Shown: piece by piece, positions 30,810 through 36,863 of the stretch
Layout of the letters: each line of letters opens with the position of its first letter
Position numbering within the stretch: position 1 is the first letter of the stretch
Assembly: GCF_001056295.1 (NCBI RefSeq)
Contig: NZ_JVMD01000016.1
Span: 1 to 36,863, forward strand
Reading direction: 5' to 3'
Length of the DNA: 36,863 nucleotides
Origin: Corynebacterium halotolerans
GTDB taxonomy: Bacteria; Actinomycetota; Actinomycetes; Mycobacteriales; Mycobacteriaceae
The notes under the pieces: generated by a model
What the model was told of the DNA's origin: nothing
Database searches by the model: none
The model's input: the letters and a program-made list of their open reading frames with translations, nothing else
Made by a program: the position numbers and the translations under genes

Positions 30810-30955
30810 CTTTATTGCGCCACTCATACGAGGGTCGAATTCAATTCCGCATTTCCACTTTTCCTTCAGTGGAATTGTCGAAGAAACTAAGCGCGGGCTA
30901 ATCTCCAACTCAGGAACATGCGCCCCGCCGGCATGCGCCCCGCCAAAACCGCCAA

Positions 30956-31017
30956 ATGCGCCAGTTCCGTGCAGATGCGCCCGTTGCAACGGGCGCATCT
31001 GCACGGAGCTGGCGCAT
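30956..31017. repeat. Long loopless palindrome, copy A of a dispersed repeat
   Basis: Two 31-bp arms (30956-30986 and 30987-31017) with one mismatch that is a G-U pair in RNA. The core is GCAGATGCGCCCGTTG and its complement; outer ends carry GCGCCAG / CTGGCGC. A related copy is at 36686-36753. Partial units follow to the right. Noncoding. Confidence 0.92.
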
Positions 31018-31165
31018 CTACGAGATGGCACGCTGGAACTGGCGCAACTATGGGGTGGGCGGCCGTAACTGGCGCATTTGCGGCACGAACGGTGCCCGAC
31101 CGACCGCATCTACGAGGTGGGACGGCTCCGAACCGGCCGTAACTGGCGCACCTGCAAGGTGGCCG
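31014..31165. repeat. Degenerate direct repeats next to the palindrome
   Basis: AACTGGCGCA occurs at 31037-31046, 31067-31076 and 31141-31150. GCATCTACGAG occurs at 31014-31024 and 31106-31116. These look like broken or single units of the palindrome family, ending 15 bp before the ilvE stop. Confidence 0.75.
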
Positions 31166-31179
31166 GCGGAACTCCCGCG

Positions 31180-32304
31180 CTACTCCCCCGTCGCCTCGAC
31201 CATGGTGCGCACCCAGCCGTGCTCGTCGGCGACGGCGCCGCGCTGGATGCCGGTGAGGCGCTCGCGCAGCTTCATGGTCCACTCGCCGATCTCGCCGTCG
31301 TTGATCTTGAACGACCCGTCGCGCGAGGCGACCTCGCCGACCGGGGTGATCACGGCGGCGGTGCCGCAGGCGAAGGTCTCGGTCATTTTGCCGCTGGCGG
31401 AGTCGTTTTCCCAGTCGGCGGTGGAGATGCGGCGCTCCTCGACGGTCATGCCCATGTCGCGGGCGACGGTGAGCAGCGAGTCGCGGGTGATGCCGGGCAG
31501 CAGGGAGCCGGACAGCGCCGGGGTGACCAGCTTGACGCCGGCTTCGGCCTCGTTGTCCTCGTAAATGAAGGCGAGGTTCATGCCGCCCATTTCCTCGATC
31601 CAGGTGTGCTCGATGGCGTCGAGCCAGACGACCTGGTCGCATCCCTTCTCCTCGGCCTGGGCCTGGGCGGCCAGCGAGGCGGCGTAGTTGCCGGCGAATT
31701 TGGCGTCGCCGGTGCCGCCGGGGCAGGCGCGGACGTATTCGTGCGACAGCCAGACCTTCACGGGGTTGATGCCGCGGGAGAAGTACGCGCCGGCGGGCGA
31801 GGCGATGAGCAGGAAGATGTAGGACGTCGACGGGTGCACGCCGAGGGTGGTTTCGTTGGCGATGAGCATCGGCCGCAGGTACAGCGCTTCTTCGCCGCCG
31901 GCTTCGGGGACCCAGTCGCGGTCGACGTCGAGGAGCAGGCGGACGGCTTCGAGGAACATTTCCTCGGGCAGTTCGGGCATGGCCATGCGGACGGCGGAGC
32001 GCTGGAGTCGGCGGGCGTTCTGCTCGGGGCGGAACGTGACGATCGACCCGTCGGCGTGCCGGTATGCCTTGAGCCCCTCGAAGATCGCCTGGCCGTAGTG
32101 CAGCACCGACGAGGCGGGGTCCATGGTCAGCGGGCCGTAGGGCTCGACGCGGGCGGAGTGCCAGCCACGGTCGACGTCGTAGTCGATGCGGACCATGTGG
32201 TCGGTGAAGTGCTGGCCGAACCCGGGGTTGGCCAGGATGCGGGCGCGCTCCTCGTCGGAGCGGGGATCCTCGTTGCGAACGATGTCGAAAGTCGTGGCTG
32301 CCAT
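31180..32304 (-). CDS. ilvE: Branched-chain amino acid aminotransferase
   Basis: A 374-residue class IV PLP aminotransferase catalysing the last step of Val/Leu/Ile synthesis and the first of their breakdown. Visible are [34 protein letters not shown], the PLP-lysine segment [24 protein letters not shown] and [15 protein letters not shown] 32304 is chosen over 32313 because a TACGAT box ends 7 nt before it, fitting a leaderless mRNA. It is divergent from pepA across 159 bp containing one copy of the recurrent 17-bp motif. It ends against the palindrome cluster. Confidence 0.95.
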   Translation of the reverse strand: MAATTFDIVRNEDPRSDEERARILANPGFGQHFTDHMVRIDYDVDRGWHSARVEPYGPLTMDPASSVLHYGQAIFEGLKAYRHADGSIVTFRPEQNARRLQRSAVRMAMPELPEEMFLEAVRLLLDVDRDWVPEAGGEEALYLRPMLIANETTLGVHPSTSYIFLLIASPAGAYFSRGINPVKVWLSHEYVRACPGGTGDAKFAGNYAASLAAQAQAEEKGCDQVVWLDAIEHTWIEEMGGMNLAFIYEDNEAEAGVKLVTPALSGSLLPGITRDSLLTVARDMGMTVEERRISTADWENDSASGKMTETFACGTAAVITPVGEVASRDGSFKINDGEIGEWTMKLRERLTGIQRGAVADEHGWVRTMVEATGE

Positions 32305-32403
32305 GGCGTACATCGTAGACGCGCGGCGGCGGGAGGGTTGGCGGGCCCCGGCGCGCGATCCGGTTGCGGCGGTACGGTTGGGGGCGATTCACCGGGATCG
32401 GCG

Positions 32404-32420
32404 GGTTGCTTTGCGACGCC
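32404..32420 (-). repeat. 17-bp recurrent intergenic motif, copy 2
   Basis: Reverse complement GGCGTCGCAAAGCAACC, identical to copy 1. It is 100 bp upstream of ilvE in the same orientation. On its own strand GGCGG and CCGCC flank it and could form a short stem. Confidence 0.8.
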
Positions 32421-32463
32421 GCCGGTCCCCCGATCCAATCGACCCGATTAGAGGAGCGTTCGC

Positions 32464-34065
32464 ATGACCGATTCCCGCACCAATGGTTTCGCCACCCCCA
32501 ATTCCGAAGTGCTGGGGCAGCTGCTCCCGGCGACGGGCACGCGCATTTCGATCGAGGCCGCCGATGGCCGTGACCTCGCGGATCTTGGCGCGGATTGCCT
32601 GCTCGTGGCGCTGCTCGACGGCGATGATCTGGAGCTGGTCGCGTCGTCCGTCCTGGGCGACGCCGCCGCGGGCGTGCTGGCGCAGCTGGAGGCCGTGGGC
32701 GCGTCGGCGAAGCTGGAGAAGGTCACCCGCATTCCGGCGCCGGAGGGCCTGGGCGTCGCGTCGATCGCGGCGGTCGGCCTGGGCGACGGCGACCCGGATT
32801 CGGAGACCATCCGCCGTGCCTCGGGTGCCGCGGCGCGTGCGCTGGGTTCGGCCGACCACGTGGTGTCGGCGCTCGGCGAGCTCGACGCCGCCGCTGCCGC
32901 CGAGGGCTTCGGCATGGGCGCGTACTCCTACGGCGGGCTGAAGAAGAAGGGCGCCGACTCCGCTTCCGGTGCGGCCGCTTCCGGTTCCGACGCGGATGAT
33001 GCGGGCGCCGGGGCGTCGGAAAGCAAGGACCGCAGGGTCACCGTGCTCGGCGCCTCCGAGGCGGAGGTCGAGCGCGCGGCGGCCGTCGTCGACGCTGTGG
33101 CCACGGCGCGGGACTTCGTCAACACCGCGTCGTCGCACCTGTACCCGGAGGTGTTCGCGGACGCCGCGGCGAAGCTGGGCGAGGCCGCGGGCCTCGAGGT
33201 CGAGGTGCTCGACGATGACGCGCTGGCGGCCGGCGGCTTCGGCGGCCTCACCGCGGTCGGCGGCGGTTCCGTGCGCGGCCCGCGCCTGGTGCGCATGACG
33301 TGGAACGGCGGCGACGGCGCCGCCGACGGTGCCGCGAAGGTCGCGCTGGTGGGCAAGGGCGTCACGTTCGACACCGGCGGCATCTCGCTGAAGCCGGGCG
33401 CCAACATGGAGAACATGATCTCCGACATGGGCGGCGCGGCGGCGGTCATCGCCACCGTGGTCCTCGCGGCGCGACTGGGCCTGAACGTCCCCGTCACCGC
33501 GACCATCCCGATGGCCGAGAACATGCCCGGCGGCCGCGCCTACCGCCCCGGCGACGTGATCACGCAGTACGGCGGCAAGACCATCGAGATCCTCAACACC
33601 GACGCCGAGGGCCGCCTGATCCTCGCCGACGCCATCGTCCGCGCCTGCGAGGACGGTCCGACCCACCTCATCGACACCGCGACGCTCACCGGCGCGCAGC
33701 TCGTCGCCCTCGGCGGCCGCACCCCGGGCGTGCTGGGCACCGACGACTTCCGCGACCGCGTCGCCGAACTGTCCCGCGAGGCCGGCGAGGGCGGCTGGGC
33801 CATGCCCATCCCCGAGGAACTCGCCGAGGGCCTGAAGTCCCCCGTCGCCGACCTGCGCAACGTGTCCAACTCCCGCGAGGGCGGCATGAGCGTCGCCGCC
33901 GCGTACCTGCGCGAGTTCGTCGCCGACGACGTCGAGTGGGTCCACATCGACGTCGCCGGCCCGGCGTTCAACACCAATTCGCCGTGGGGCTACACGCCCA
34001 AGCGCGCGACCGGCGTTCCCGTGCGCACCATGCTCGCCGCGCTGGAGGACCTCGCCGGCGAGTAG
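32464..34065 (+). CDS. pepA: Leucyl aminopeptidase, M17 family
   Basis: A 533-residue cytosolic di-metal aminopeptidase. The C-terminal catalytic domain carries Lys298 and Asp303 ([16 protein letters not shown]), SDMGGAAAV, and the M17 signature NTDAEGRL (378-385; Asp380, Glu382 metal ligands, Arg384). The N-terminal macro-like domain is acidic and holds a low-complexity insert (about 158-185, [20 protein letters not shown]). GAGGAG lies 8 nt before the ATG. The gene sits between ilvE and the E2 gene as in mycobacteria (pepB) and corynebacteria. It works in peptide turnover. Confidence 0.95.
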   Translation: MTDSRTNGFATPNSEVLGQLLPATGTRISIEAADGRDLADLGADCLLVALLDGDDLELVASSVLGDAAAGVLAQLEAVGASAKLEKVTRIPAPEGLGVASIAAVGLGDGDPDSETIRRASGAAARALGSADHVVSALGELDAAAAAEGFGMGAYSYGGLKKKGADSASGAAASGSDADDAGAGASESKDRRVTVLGASEAEVERAAAVVDAVATARDFVNTASSHLYPEVFADAAAKLGEAAGLEVEVLDDDALAAGGFGGLTAVGGGSVRGPRLVRMTWNGGDGAADGAAKVALVGKGVTFDTGGISLKPGANMENMISDMGGAAAVIATVVLAARLGLNVPVTATIPMAENMPGGRAYRPGDVITQYGGKTIEILNTDAEGRLILADAIVRACEDGPTHLIDTATLTGAQLVALGGRTPGVLGTDDFRDRVAELSREAGEGGWAMPIPEELAEGLKSPVADLRNVSNSREGGMSVAAAYLREFVADDVEWVHIDVAGPAFNTNSPWGYTPKRATGVPVRTMLAALEDLAGE

Positions 34066-34386
34066 AGGATGCAGCGACCCGGGGCGGCCGACCGGAGATT
34101 GGTGGTCTCGGCGCCCCGGGGCATCGGACGGTCCTGCGACGGCTGCGACGGTTACGGAAGCGCCGGCCGAATCCCACGACTCGGCCGGATGCGGGACACG
34201 TGGGCGTCGCAAAGCAACGCCTCCCCGCACCGCCGACACCCCGTCCGGCTCACTCCGTTCGCCCCCGAACACGCCCGACGCACCGCACCCCGGCGCGTCG
34301 GGCGTACCGCGTAAGCGGGAGCCTTTGCGAAACGGTACCCTTGTTCGTGATCACCAACTATTGAGCGATTGTCGAGGAGAGCACAC
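34066..34386. promoter_or_regulatory. pepA-E2 intergenic region
   Basis: No gene is supported. It holds CCGGGGCG / CGCCCCGG near 34080-34130 as a possible pepA terminator, and copy 3 of the recurrent motif at 34203-34218 (here within GGCGT/ACGCC pairing arms). A perfect 11-bp inverted repeat lies at 34271-34305 (ACGCCCGACGC / GCGTCGGGCGT). The E2 promoter hexamers are not clear. Confidence 0.5.
34203..34218 (+). repeat. Recurrent intergenic motif, copy 3 (16 of 17 bases)
   Basis: GGCGTCGCAAAGCAAC followed by G instead of C. It is 169 bp upstream of the E2 gene in the same orientation. Confidence 0.75.
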
Positions 34387-36534
34387 ATGGCGACCTCTGT
34401 TGAGATGCCCGAACTGGGCGAATCCGTCACCGAGGGCACGATTACCACCTGGCTGAAGAAGGTCGGCGACACCGTCGAGGTCGACGAGCCCTTGCTGGAG
34501 GTCTCCACCGACAAGGTGGACACGGAGATTCCGTCGCCCGTCGCCGGAGTGCTGCTCGAGATCCTCGCCGACGAGGACGACACCGTCGACGTGGGCGCCG
34601 TCATCGCCAAGATCGGCGACGAGGGCGAGGCGGACGATGCCGGTTCGGACGACTCCGCGGACGACGCCGACGAGGGCGCCGAGGACGAGGGCGCCGACGA
34701 GGCCAAGTCCGACGACGCCGAGGAGAAGGACGAGAAGCCGAAGAAGAAGTCCGGCGGATCCGGCGGCGGCAAGGCCACCGACGTCGAGATGCCCGAGCTC
34801 GGCGAGTCCGTCACCGAAGGCACCATCACCACCTGGCTGAAGGAGGTCGGCGACACCGTCGAGGTCGACGAGCCGCTGCTCGAGGTATCCACCGACAAGG
34901 TCGACACCGAGATCCCGTCGCCCGTCGCCGGCACCCTCGTCGAGGTCCTCGCCGAGGTCGACGAGACCGTCGACGTCGGCGCCGTCATCGCGCGCATCGG
35001 CGACGCCGACGCCGCGGACGACGAGGACGTCCCGTCGGAGGAGGCCATCGAGGAAGCCGAGTCGAAGGACGAGAACGAGACCGTCGACGAGGCCGATGAG
35101 GCCGACGAGAAGGACGAGAAGCCGAAGAAGTCCGACGGGTCCGGCGGCGGCAAGGCGTCCGACGTCGAGATGCCGGAGCTCGGCGAGTCCGTCACCGAGG
35201 GCACCATCACCGCGTGGCTGAAGGAGGTCGGCGACACCGTCGACGTCGACGAGCCGCTGCTGGAGGTCTCCACCGACAAGGTCGACACCGAAATCCCGTC
35301 GCCCGTCGCCGGCACACTGATCGAGGTCCTCTTCGACGTCGACGACACCGTCGACGTGGGTGCCGTCATCGCGCGAGTCGGCGATGCCGACGCCGCCGGC
35401 GGCGACACCGAGGTCGAGGCCGCCAAGGCCGAAGCCGAAAAGAAGGCCGAGCCGGAGAAGGACGAGGAGCCCAAGAAGCCCGAGCCCAAGAAGGAAGAGA
35501 AGAAGGCCGAGCCGAAGAAGGAGGAGAAGGCCGAGAAGGCCGCTCCGAAGCAGGAGAAGAAGGAAGAGCCGAAGAAGGAGTCCAAGCAGGACACCTCCGG
35601 CAACGCCGACGTCCCCTACGTCACTCCCCTCGTGCGCAAGCTCGCCGACAAGCACGGCGTCGACCTGACCAAGGTCGAGGGCTCCGGCATCGGCGGACGC
35701 ATCCGCAAGCAGGACGTGCTCAAGGCCGCCGAGGGCGGCACCGAGGCGTCGAAGGGCGACGAGGCCGCCTCCTCCAACTGGTCCACGAAGGGCGTCCGCC
35801 CCGAGCTGGCCGACCTGCGCGGCACCACCAAGCGCGTCAACCGCATCCGCGAGATCACCGCGGCCAAGACCCTCGAGTCCCTGCGGGAGTCCGCGCAGCT
35901 CACCCAGCTGCACGAGGTCGACATGACCGAGGTGTGGGAGCTGCGCGCCGAGAAGAAGGCCGCGTTCGAGGAGAAGCACGGCGTGAAGCTCACCTTCCTG
36001 CCGTTCTTCGCCAAGGCGATGGTCGAGGCCCTGGTCTCGCACCCGAACGTCAACGCCTCGTGGGACGACTCCAAGAAGGAGATCACCTACCACGAGAAGG
36101 TGAACCTCGGCATCGCCGTGGACACCGAGCGCGGGCTGCTCTCCCCGGTCATCCACGACGCCCAGGACATGTCGCTGCCCGAGCTGGCCGCCGCGATCGT
36201 CGACATCGCCGACCGCGCGCGCAACAACAAGCTCAAGCCGTCCGACCTGTCCGGCGGCACGTTCACCATCACCAACATCGGTTCGGAGGGCGCGCTGTCC
36301 GACACCCCGATCCTCGTCCCGCCGCAGGGCGCGATGGTCGGCACCGGCGTGATCAAGAAGCGCCCGGTCGTGGTGACGGAGAACGGCAGCGACGCGATCG
36401 GCATCCGCGCCATGGCGTACCTGCCGATGACCTACGACCACCGCCTCATCGACGGTGCCGACGCCGGCCGCTTCATGACGACCGTCGTCGACCGCCTGCA
36501 GGTCGCCAACTTCGAGAGCGACCTGGAGCTCTAA
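34387..36534 (+). CDS. sucB: Dihydrolipoamide acyltransferase (E2) with three lipoyl domains
   Basis: A 715-residue E2 acyltransferase (called sucB, aceF or dlaT in relatives). It has three N-terminal lipoyl domains with lipoylated lysines at 43, 171 and 298, each in STDKVDTE. Acidic then Lys/Glu-rich linkers separate them. An E1/E3-binding domain follows (about 412-450, [16 protein letters not shown] to KQDVLKAAE), then the catalytic domain with His685 in TYDHRLIDG. In corynebacteria this single E2 serves pyruvate dehydrogenase and is shared in a hybrid complex with the oxoglutarate dehydrogenase OdhA. Start ATG 34387 has GAGGAGA 8 nt upstream. lipB/lipA would be expected beyond the window. 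Confidence 0.95.
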   Translation: MATSVEMPELGESVTEGTITTWLKKVGDTVEVDEPLLEVSTDKVDTEIPSPVAGVLLEILADEDDTVDVGAVIAKIGDEGEADDAGSDDSADDADEGAEDEGADEAKSDDAEEKDEKPKKKSGGSGGGKATDVEMPELGESVTEGTITTWLKEVGDTVEVDEPLLEVSTDKVDTEIPSPVAGTLVEVLAEVDETVDVGAVIARIGDADAADDEDVPSEEAIEEAESKDENETVDEADEADEKDEKPKKSDGSGGGKASDVEMPELGESVTEGTITAWLKEVGDTVDVDEPLLEVSTDKVDTEIPSPVAGTLIEVLFDVDDTVDVGAVIARVGDADAAGGDTEVEAAKAEAEKKAEPEKDEEPKKPEPKKEEKKAEPKKEEKAEKAAPKQEKKEEPKKESKQDTSGNADVPYVTPLVRKLADKHGVDLTKVEGSGIGGRIRKQDVLKAAEGGTEASKGDEAASSNWSTKGVRPELADLRGTTKRVNRIREITAAKTLESLRESAQLTQLHEVDMTEVWELRAEKKAAFEEKHGVKLTFLPFFAKAMVEALVSHPNVNASWDDSKKEITYHEKVNLGIAVDTERGLLSPVIHDAQDMSLPELAAAIVDIADRARNNKLKPSDLSGGTFTITNIGSEGALSDTPILVPPQGAMVGTGVIKKRPVVVTENGSDAIGIRAMAYLPMTYDHRLIDGADAGRFMTTVVDRLQVANFESDLEL

Positions 36535-36580
36535 ACCGGTACGGGAGCTCTGAGCCGGCTGAACCGAGCCAGGGACCGTG

Positions 36581-36620
36581 ACCCGGTCATCCGCCCGAAG
36601 GGGCGGGTGGCCGGGTTTCG
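36581..36620 (+). terminator. Terminator after the E2 gene
   Basis: ACCCGGTCATCCGCCC (36581-36596), loop GAAG, GGGCGGGTGGCCGGGT (36601-36616); 16 pairs with two G-U, followed by TTCGGCGTTT. Confidence 0.85.
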
Positions 36621-36685
36621 GCGTTTGCGGCGGAGAGTTGGCACGAAACGGCATCGAGCACCACTCTCCCTCCCTCCCCCACACA

Positions 36686-36753
36686 CAGATGCGCCAGTTG
36701 CAGGCAGATACACCCGATGCAACGGGCGCATCTGCCTGGAGCTGGCGCATCTG
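36686..36753. repeat. Long loopless palindrome, copy B of the dispersed repeat
   Basis: Two 34-bp arms (36686-36719 and 36720-36753) with five mismatches. It shares GATGCGCCAGTTGC-type ends and AACGGGCGCATCTGC with copy A at 30956-31017. It lies in the gene-free DNA after the E2 terminator; no other feature is seen from 36621 to the window end. Confidence 0.88.
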
Positions 36754-36863
36754 CCGTTGGTTGGGCCGCGGGGCGGCGTCGCTGCCCACTGGAGAGATAC
36801 GAGGGACGGAAGTGACGGGGCGGGTCGGAACCCGAACGGTCGGCGGGCGGGTTGGGCCGGGGC

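Noticed and set aside
30956..31165. CRISPR or integron attachment array
   Set aside because: Repeats are irregularly spaced, inverted in part and degenerate. There are no uniform spacers, cas or integron integrase genes nearby.
34271..34305. 11-bp inverted repeat as the pepA terminator
   Set aside because: It lies over 200 bp after the pepA stop, lacks a T-run and is nearer the E2 start; its role is left open.
34351..36789. An 812-codon minus-strand frame over the E2 gene
   Set aside because: Mirror of the repeated lipoyl domains; repetitive Gly/Val/Asp composition without motifs.

Overview
The window looks like chromosomal DNA of a high-GC, mycolic-acid-type actinomycete, most likely a Corynebacterium. 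The evidence is the GC-rich codon use, the many apparently leaderless GTG/ATG genes, and a gene order matching the conserved Corynebacterium/Mycobacterium neighbourhood: glucokinase - pimB - NlpC/P60 hydrolases - exonuclease - trpD - ctaE-qcrCAB - ctaFC - asnB(ltsA) - A-type Fe-S carrier - DUF3043 - cobU-cobT-cobS - ilvE - leucyl aminopeptidase - three-lipoyl E2. Genus is inferred from recalled synteny and protein features; species cannot be told.

Left region (1 to about 5.35 kb) is the right-hand end of an integrated prophage or phage-like element. It has a leftward early pair (Cro-like HTH protein, then a truncated Rha-type regulator) and a divergent control region with repeated half-sites. 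A rightward operon follows: HTH repressor, lipoprotein, ImmA/IrrE metallopeptidase, and a putative RelE/HigB-fold protein. Next come an operator palindrome, a HigA-like HTH protein with a long C-terminal tail, a SecB-like protein, and a tyrosine integrase facing the host chromosome. The toxin-like, antitoxin-like and SecB-like genes are in the order of a toxin-antitoxin-chaperone (TAC) module. This is one of the two most interesting candidates in the window.

Core region A (5.35-14.5 kb, mostly minus strand) holds ROK glucokinase, an unrecognised protein, an SRPBCC protein, the PimB-type mannosyltransferase and two secreted NlpC/P60 peptidoglycan hydrolases. The second hydrolase lies behind a c-di-AMP (ydaO/yuaA) riboswitch. 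A plus-strand DEDDh exonuclease/GIY-YIG fusion and minus-strand trpD follow. Core region B (15-23.7 kb) encodes the cytochrome bcc-aa3 branch: ctaE-qcrC-qcrA-qcrB on plus, ctaC-ctaF on minus. Between these operons sits an antibiotic-resistance-type ABC-F gene whose leader carries a start-stop-like mini-ORF (Met-Asn-Ile-stop). That mini-ORF is followed at once by a perfect 7-nt complement of the ABC-F Shine-Dalgarno region. This is the second strong candidate, a possible drug-sensing translational attenuator.

Core region C (23.7-36.5 kb) contains asnB/ltsA, an A-type Fe-S carrier, a DUF3043-like membrane protein, three lower-ligand/nucleotide-loop cobalamin genes, ilvE, pepA and the E2 acyltransferase. 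Intergenic DNA here is rich in unexplained structure: a promoter-to-terminator unit of about 160 nt with no gene (candidate sRNA), two copies of a long near-perfect palindrome, and a 17-bp motif (GGCGTCGCAAAGCAACC) that recurs in intergenic regions upstream of ctaE, ilvE and the E2 gene, with a shorter match near ctaC/asnB.
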